A program made the position numbers and the translations under genes. From Triglochin maritima (Eukaryota; Streptophyta; Magnoliopsida; Alismatales; Juncaginaceae): DNA of 64,000 bases. The notes below the pieces were generated by a model. It was not told the origin of the DNA, did not search any database, and worked only from the letters and a program-made list of their open reading frames with translations. Where the stretch lies: the NCBI GenBank assembly GCA_963682175.1, contig OY821787.1, positions 23,104,501-23,168,500 on the forward strand. Reading direction: 5' to 3'. Positions 59,645 through 64,000 of this stretch are shown here, one piece after another. Every line of letters starts with the position of its first letter. Positions within the stretch are counted from its first letter, which is position 1.

Positions 59645-60145
59645 CTATATGTACTTGGATTTCTTTGCGTCCTCCTCTGCATCACCAAACACACACGAGA
59701 TCAGGATTTTTTTGGATCGGATCTGGAATAGTACAATGCCAGTGAGTCTGAGGGTTAACTTGGTGATGATGACGTCGGTGATGTCCGACAAGGAAGAAGA
59801 AGAAGTAAGCCTAGATTTTCGGAGAAGGGAATTGTAGGCATGCGATGGGATGAGGTGGGAGTCGTTCTTGTAGTGTCTCATCGGAATCGAGGGGAGATCC
59901 GGAAGGGGGTCTCTGGGGCCGGGATTGGGTTGGTGTGGGAGGAGGGAATGGATCGATGGGGCCCTCGGGTTGTTCAGAGGGGTGGTTTGGGTTTGGCACG
60001 GTAGAAGATGGGTTGGACTGGGGTGGGGGCACGAGAAGGTGGGGTGAGGGAGGTGGAGGAGGAGGAGAAGAGGTGGAGAAGGTGTGGGAGTTTTGGATCG
60101 AGAGGGTGGGTTTGAGAAGTGTGTGTCGGCTAGGGTAGTGGACAT
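59645..60145 (-). CDS. Unidentified ORF at CACTA-1 right end, possibly captured host gene
   Basis: This is an open frame of 166 codons starting 170 bp inside the right terminus (MSTTLADTHFSNPPSRSKTP). The first ~85 residues are Pro/Ser/Leu-rich. The rest is ordinary in composition (MRHYKNDSHLIPSHAYNSLL, SLSDITDVIITKLTLRLTGI). The DNA is clearly GC-richer than the surroundings. The last part may be intron read through rather than protein. It is not a transposase or any family I know. A GC-rich exon beside a CACTA end with no transposase suggests capture of a host-gene 5' end. A second minus-strand frame (60032-59811) overlaps it, so the true frame is unsure. Confidence 0.4.
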   Translation of the reverse strand: MSTTLADTHFSNPPSRSKTPTPSPPLLLLLHLPHPTFSCPHPSPTHLLPCQTQTTPLNNPRAPSIHSLLPHQPNPGPRDPLPDLPSIPMRHYKNDSHLIPSHAYNSLLRKSRLTSSSSLSDITDVIITKLTLRLTGIVLFQIRSKKILISCVFGDAEEDAKKSKYI

Positions 60146-60149
60146 TTAA

Positions 60150-60316
60150 AAAAAAAACAAAGAAAACACGTCAGTTGTTAGAAACTGACGTGAAAACACA
60201 GTGAGAAGTTCTTCATCACGTCGGTTTAGGAGAACGGACGTGACATATTAGTATTTCACGTTGTTTTTTTAAATCCGACGTGAAATCCTGTTGTTATATC
60301 TTTTTTTCCAGTAGTG
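60150..60316. repeat. Right terminal and subterminal region of CACTA-1
   Basis: Alternating CACGTCAG / CTGACGTG and CACGTCGG / CGACGTGA words lead to the terminal repeat CCAGTAGTG at 60316. Confidence 0.65.
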
Positions 60317-60693
60317 CGTTTATCAAGAATATGGACATCGAACCCATGGACCGGTTGAGTGAAGAAGAAAGCAATGTTATTCTTAAGATAACGGCATCTA
60401 GATCAGACGATAAGGAATGTTTGTGGTGCAAGGAAGCCAACTCGGTTCGTAGATCGAATATGAAGGATCTTATCACCAAAGGGGCTGGTACATCATCAGA
60501 TGTAAGTGAAAAAAAATCTTACCATAGTTTAATTCTTTTAAAGCTACGAGAGTTTACAAGTTGATAACACTATTTTTACTTGACAGATGATGGACTCCTT
60601 CCTATATATTTTTTAGCAAAGGCAGGAAGCCGGAGCATATCCACATAAGGTCATTATGATTCTAAACTTCACCACCCAGTTGATGTTGGTCAA
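60317..60693 (+). pseudogene. Orphan exon between CACTA-1 and Athila-like element
   Basis: An open stretch (60331-60500) reads MDIEPMDRLSEEESNVILKI, later DDKECLWCKEANSVRR. It ends at a good splice donor (ATCAGATGTAAGTG). About 90 bp on, an acceptor TTACTTGACAG is followed by MMDSFLYIFF, a stop, QRQEAGAYPHKVIM and FTTQLML. The second exon has the feel of the segment before the catalytic His in Ulp1-like genes of plant transposons, but this is weak. Both flanks are transposon ends, so only this 377-bp remnant of the older locus survives on this side. Confidence 0.35.
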
Positions 60694-62233
60694 TGATTGA
60701 CATCATTTCATGCTTATATTTGTATCTTATATCCATTATCTTACACCTAAGCAATGCTACGTGACGAGTTTTATGTTTGAATTTCAGAAATAAAGAGGTT
60801 TGAAGAGAAGAGCCATGAAAGGACCCAAAAGAAGGAAAAATGACTTAATTGTTAGACCTGGGGACTGAGATGCAAGAGAGAAGGACCTGAACGTAGGACC
60901 GAAGGTCCTAAGAGACAAAAAGAAAACTCCTCACTATCATGGGGAGTATTTTGACAATTCGATTCGGGTCGGAACTCCAATAAACAAAGTAGATGCATCA
61001 AAGACCAACAAACACATCAAGCAAACCCCAACATCAAAACCAGACGGATCTGGATCCTGTAGACCGCCAATTGGCGGTCCAGATCTTCCCGGATCCGATG
61101 AAACTTTTGGAGAGCGTATATTAGATGATGTTTAGGCTCTTTTTGGTATTTGTTTAGTCCCACATCGAGGGATTGTCCCAGATTACCTTTTTCTATGGCT
61201 ATAAATAGAACTCTCCCTCCTCTCATGTAATCAATCTCCCTCTTTGGTGGCCATCCTCCCTACCAAGAGTGAAGCCTTGAAGCAAAACTCTGGTGGAGGA
61301 AGTGCTGCTTGTATTGAGTGAGTTAATAATAGATGTTTTTCCTTTAATTGAGTTGTTTCTCTCTTAGTTTCATTTCCTTTCATATGCATGCTTGCTTGTT
61401 TGTTTTGTTTTATGCTTCTTTAATATTTCTTGCTTGCTAAGTGTAGTTTCATTTCAGTATTATGCTTCATTTTGTTAATATAGTTAGTGTAATGAGTAGT
61501 GAGTAGTTTCATCCCCACTTGGGGGGTGGAGAAATATGTGATATGATCATGTAGTGTATTAAGTGTGTGCTATCTTAATCCCTTGAGCTTTATATGATTT
61601 CCATAACCATCTAATGGGTTTTCACTCTTATCTTTGATATGCTAATGCTCTTGAATGAAGATTAGCTTATGCTTTGATTAGTGGACCTATTTTATAGGGA
61701 ATGATAAAATTAGGATATGGATGGAATTAATATAGGAAACATGACTTGTAGTGTATGTACTCTTGTTGCCTTTACCTTAGTTAATGTCTTGTATGTTTTA
61801 ATGATGTAGTCTTATCTTAATTCATGTGGAGGCATAGTAGGGTCTAGTCTTTATACATGAGTTCATTTAGCTTCATTCCAATTATTGTCTTGTATGTTTT
61901 AATGATGTAGTCTTATCTTAATTCATGTGGAGGCAAAGTTGAATGTGGTTTTATGATTTCATGCACTACATGTTGTGAGGAGCTTAATTGAACACACACA
62001 CACATCTCTATATTCACATTATTTCTCTACCCCCTATGGGGTTTAGTTTTATTGCTTATCTTCATTTCCTTTTGCATCTTAGTGTAGTTAAGTGTAACCA
62101 ACCTTTCTCTCCTTTCTTTACCACTCGCCTTCGAACAAACCAAAAGTCGACACACCTCCCAGTGGACGACCTGTATTTGCCACCGCTTCAACGCGGCCGT
62201 GCACTTGCGGTTTAATATAAAACGAATCGATCA
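60694..62233 (+). repeat. 5' LTR of Athila/Tat-like element
   Basis: This 1540-bp LTR runs TGATTGACATCATTTC...CGAATCGATCA. An exact 18-bp palindrome GACCGCCAATTGGCGGTC is at 61062-61079, about 120 bp before the TATA box CTATAAATAG (61199-61208). A GCTTCAACGCGGCCGTG phrase near the 3' end is common to all copies. Confidence 0.9.
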
Positions 62234-62239
62234 AGTTTT

Positions 62240-62257
62240 TTGCGCCATTGCCGGGGA
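62240..62257 (+). other. Primer binding site, tRNA-Asp type
   Basis: TTGCGCCATTGCCGGGGA, six bases after the LTR, matches 16 of 18 bases of the tRNA-Asp complement used by Athila/Tat elements. Confidence 0.8.
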
Positions 62258-63272
62258 GGTGCTATGTCCAGACCTTGGTTTGGACGATTCGAGTGGTTTT
62301 TAATTTTTTTGTTACCAGTTTTTCTTAGTTTCAGGGATCCTAGAGTTCACGGGGTGGCTACCGGAGGAGTTGGAGCAGCTCAACATCAAAAGGGACCGCC
62401 AATCAGCGGTCTTAGACCACCAATTGGCGGCCTGGTGAGGTCTTCTTGCTTCCATATATCTTCTGGTAGTTGTGTTCTTCAATTTTCGTTATCTGGGAGC
62501 CCTATTTTGCATGCTGTGACTTCTAGTTTGCTCCCAGATCATTAATCACTCACCCATTAATCAACTTGGCCTTAAAATCCAAAGCAAAAGACTAGACGTT
62601 CTTACTTGTTTAGGTCACGCATCATGTACTTGACTTAGGCATATAGTTGTCTTTTCTTTTAGCTTTATTTTCAGTTGTTGAGCGCTGGCGTGAGGTATGC
62701 ATTTCCTACACTCATTCATGCATCTTGTATGCCCATGCATTAGTTAGTAGGAATTGCATCAGGACAAGAGTGAGTTGAGCGTTTGATTGGAGCGATTGAT
62801 TGCTAGATCTAGGATCAAAACGCTACTAAGGAGGGGCTGTCCCATAAAAGATAAGGTGGGGGATTTCATCACCCTTTCCTTAGCCCCAAAAATCACTCTT
62901 AATCAAGCCTTAACTAAAAGCATGTAGACATTGGCCCTAAGGATTGCGGACGCACTAGGAGAGTAATCTAGTTTAGACCGTCATGACCTGATCGGCGTTG
63001 CCTACCTTGTCAATAGTAGGAGGTACTAGATCTCCGGATCTGGTATCACTTGCTGGGCATTGTGGTCCTCGTTGTAGGGAGGTGAGGCATGTCGAGGCTA
63101 GTGACCTCAAAGTTAGGCGTCGTCTAGCCTAAGGACTTATAGCCTTAAGTTGTTTGAGTTGTGCTTGCTAGTTAGGCTTCTACCTGATCCCACTACCCAC
63201 GTTAGATCTAAGGATTCTTCCCTCCTCATACTAGAGAGAGTCCTTCGACTAGAGAGAGTGCATATTTCTGAG
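62258..63272 (+). other. Leader of Athila/Tat-like element
   Basis: This 1-kb untranslated leader is homologous to 34437-35550. It carries two palindromes of the GACCGCC..GGCGGTC type (62394-62411, 62414-62432), repeating those of U3. A 101-residue frame here is not conserved in the sister copy and is not called. Confidence 0.65.
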
Positions 63273-64000
63273 ATGGACGGTCTTGGTGATCGACCATCTC
63301 CGCCTCGTGCTCCTTTGGAGCAAGAGGCCGAGTCGTCTCGTGGTGGCAAGGGAGACAAGGTTCCATACATGGATTACCTCGGTCCGCTCCCACCACCACG
63401 TAGACCTCCTTCTCCTCCTCCTCTGACTCGAGAGGAAGGGAGATTCGGTTAGGATCGAGTTCTTGGTGCACCACCACCTTTAGCTCGACAGGATAGACCG
63501 ATGACTTTGTGGGAGCGGACCCATCCTGTTCGGGTCACGTAGGCTTCTTGCATAGTTCTTCCCCCTGCTCGCGGGAACAACTATGAGCTGAAACCTCAAT
63601 ATGTGAGCATGCTTCCAACCTTTACTGCCAATAAGGAGGATCTGTATATTTTTATACGCGACTTCGAGGAAGTATGCTCAATGTTCAAGCTTCAACAGCT
63701 TGACGAGGATTCAGTCCGGTTGAGGATGATTTCTTTCGCGTTGAAGGATAACGCGAACAAATGGATGTACAGCCTACCGGCGAGCTCCATTCGGTCTTGG
63801 GATGATTTTGTGACCGTATTTCTGAAGAGATTTTTCGCTCAAAGGAAAACTCAACAGATACGGCACCAGATACATCAAATGTATCAGACTGAGACCGAAT
63901 CTTTTCATTCTTTCTTTGAGAGGTTCAAGGACCTTCTCCAGCAGTGCCCTCATCATGGACTTGAGTTATGGCAGCTGTGCCAAATTGTTTATGAGGGCAT
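63273..64000 (+). pseudogene. Athila/Tat-like gag (Retrotrans_gag), 5' part
   Basis: The frame starts at ATG 63273 (MDGLGDRPSPPRAPLEQEAE) with a Pro-rich N-terminus. It has TAG at 63450-63452 and TAG at 63540-63542, and is then open to the window end. The gag domain includes GNNYELKPQYVSMLPTFTAN, FIRDFEEVCSMFKL, SVRLRMISFALKDNANKWMY, SWDDFVTVFLKRFF and FERFKDLLQQCPHHGLELW, typical of Athila/Tat gag. The start fits the sister element, which begins MDGYMGD at the same place after a shared leader. In the family gag forms the particle. With two stops this copy cannot make full gag without readthrough. Confidence 0.85.

Larger units (their letters stand above)
37168..60316. mobile_element. CACTA-1: outer CACTA element with nested insertions
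   Basis: The left end reads CACTGCTGGAAAAAAGG at 37168. The right end, read inward, is CACTACTGGAAAAAAAGA from 60316. Next to each end lie inverted CACGTCG/CGACGTGA words (37186-37260; 60160-60300), as in CACTA subterminal regions. Flanking triplets are AGT and CGT, which do not quite match, so pairing of these two ends is inferred from terminal and subterminal similarity. Removing the copia element, solo LTR and CACTA-3 leaves about 3 kb. No transposase of its own is visible. The interior includes sequence that could be a captured host gene (55200-60145). Confidence 0.6.
60694..64000 (+). mobile_element. Athila/Tat-like gypsy element, continuing past window end
   Basis: A plus-strand element: 5' LTR 60694-62233, primer site 62240-62257, long leader, gag from 63273, running off at 64000. 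Its LTR and leader are close relatives of the minus-strand element at 31740-37137. The two elements diverge from either side of CACTA-1. Gag has two in-frame stops in the visible part. Confidence 0.85.

Noticed and set aside
59935..60138. Gly-rich plus-strand frame
   Set aside because: It is the complement of the Pro-rich stretch of the minus-strand frame.
62240..62545. 101-residue frame in the Athila-like leader
   Set aside because: It overlaps the primer site and is not kept in the sister element's leader.

Overview
The window looks like nuclear DNA from a flowering plant, most likely a eudicot. It is gene-poor, heterochromatic and made almost entirely of nested transposable elements. The evidence is plant-type retrotransposon primer sites (tRNA-Asp for Ty3/gypsy, initiator tRNA-Met for Ty1/copia), CACTA transposons with TNP2-type transposase, hAT remains, SIRE-like copia gag, and spliced plant-style gene pieces with GT-AG signals. 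I see no bacterial operon, rRNA, tRNA or CRISPR, and no intact host gene.

Layout. 1-2404: two opposed LTRs of one Athila/Tat-like gypsy family with a dead copia RT/RNase H piece between them. 2406-2989: 3' end of a hAT transposase. 2990-7090: no recognised gene, plus an LTR-like stretch. 7095-9421: decayed CACTA remnant. 9422-16515: minus-strand SIRE-like copia element with broken pol and an extra env-like ORF. 16516-31735: a mosaic of two short-motif repeat arrays, a small GRF-zinc-finger-like gene, a dead Ulp1 tail and a PMD/DUF1985-like gene. It is interrupted by a pol-less SIRE-like copia (17287-21610) and two solo LTRs with perfect 5-bp target duplications. 31740-37137: minus-strand non-autonomous Athila-like element with a zinc-knuckle ORF and no pol.

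37168-60316 is the centrepiece: an outer CACTA element (CACTA-1) that holds a copia element (37277-54987). The copia 3' LTR holds an 11.4-kb CACTA (CACTA-2, 42421-53818, target duplication AAA). The CACTA-2 transposase gene holds a solo LTR (45787-47900, target duplication TTAAG). CACTA-1 also contains a solo copia LTR (55380-57246, ATAAT), a 1.1-kb CACTA-3 (57702-58803, TGT) and a possibly captured host-gene piece. After a 377-bp remnant with an orphan exon, a plus-strand Athila-like element starts at 60694 (LTR, primer site, leader, interrupted gag) and runs off the window end.

Functionally almost every protein reading frame is broken. What still looks ordered is regulatory: palindromes and tandem repeats in LTR U3 regions, hairpin arrays in the CACTA elements, and exact target duplications that give the order of insertions. 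Family names are from motifs I read in the translated sequence; no database search was run.
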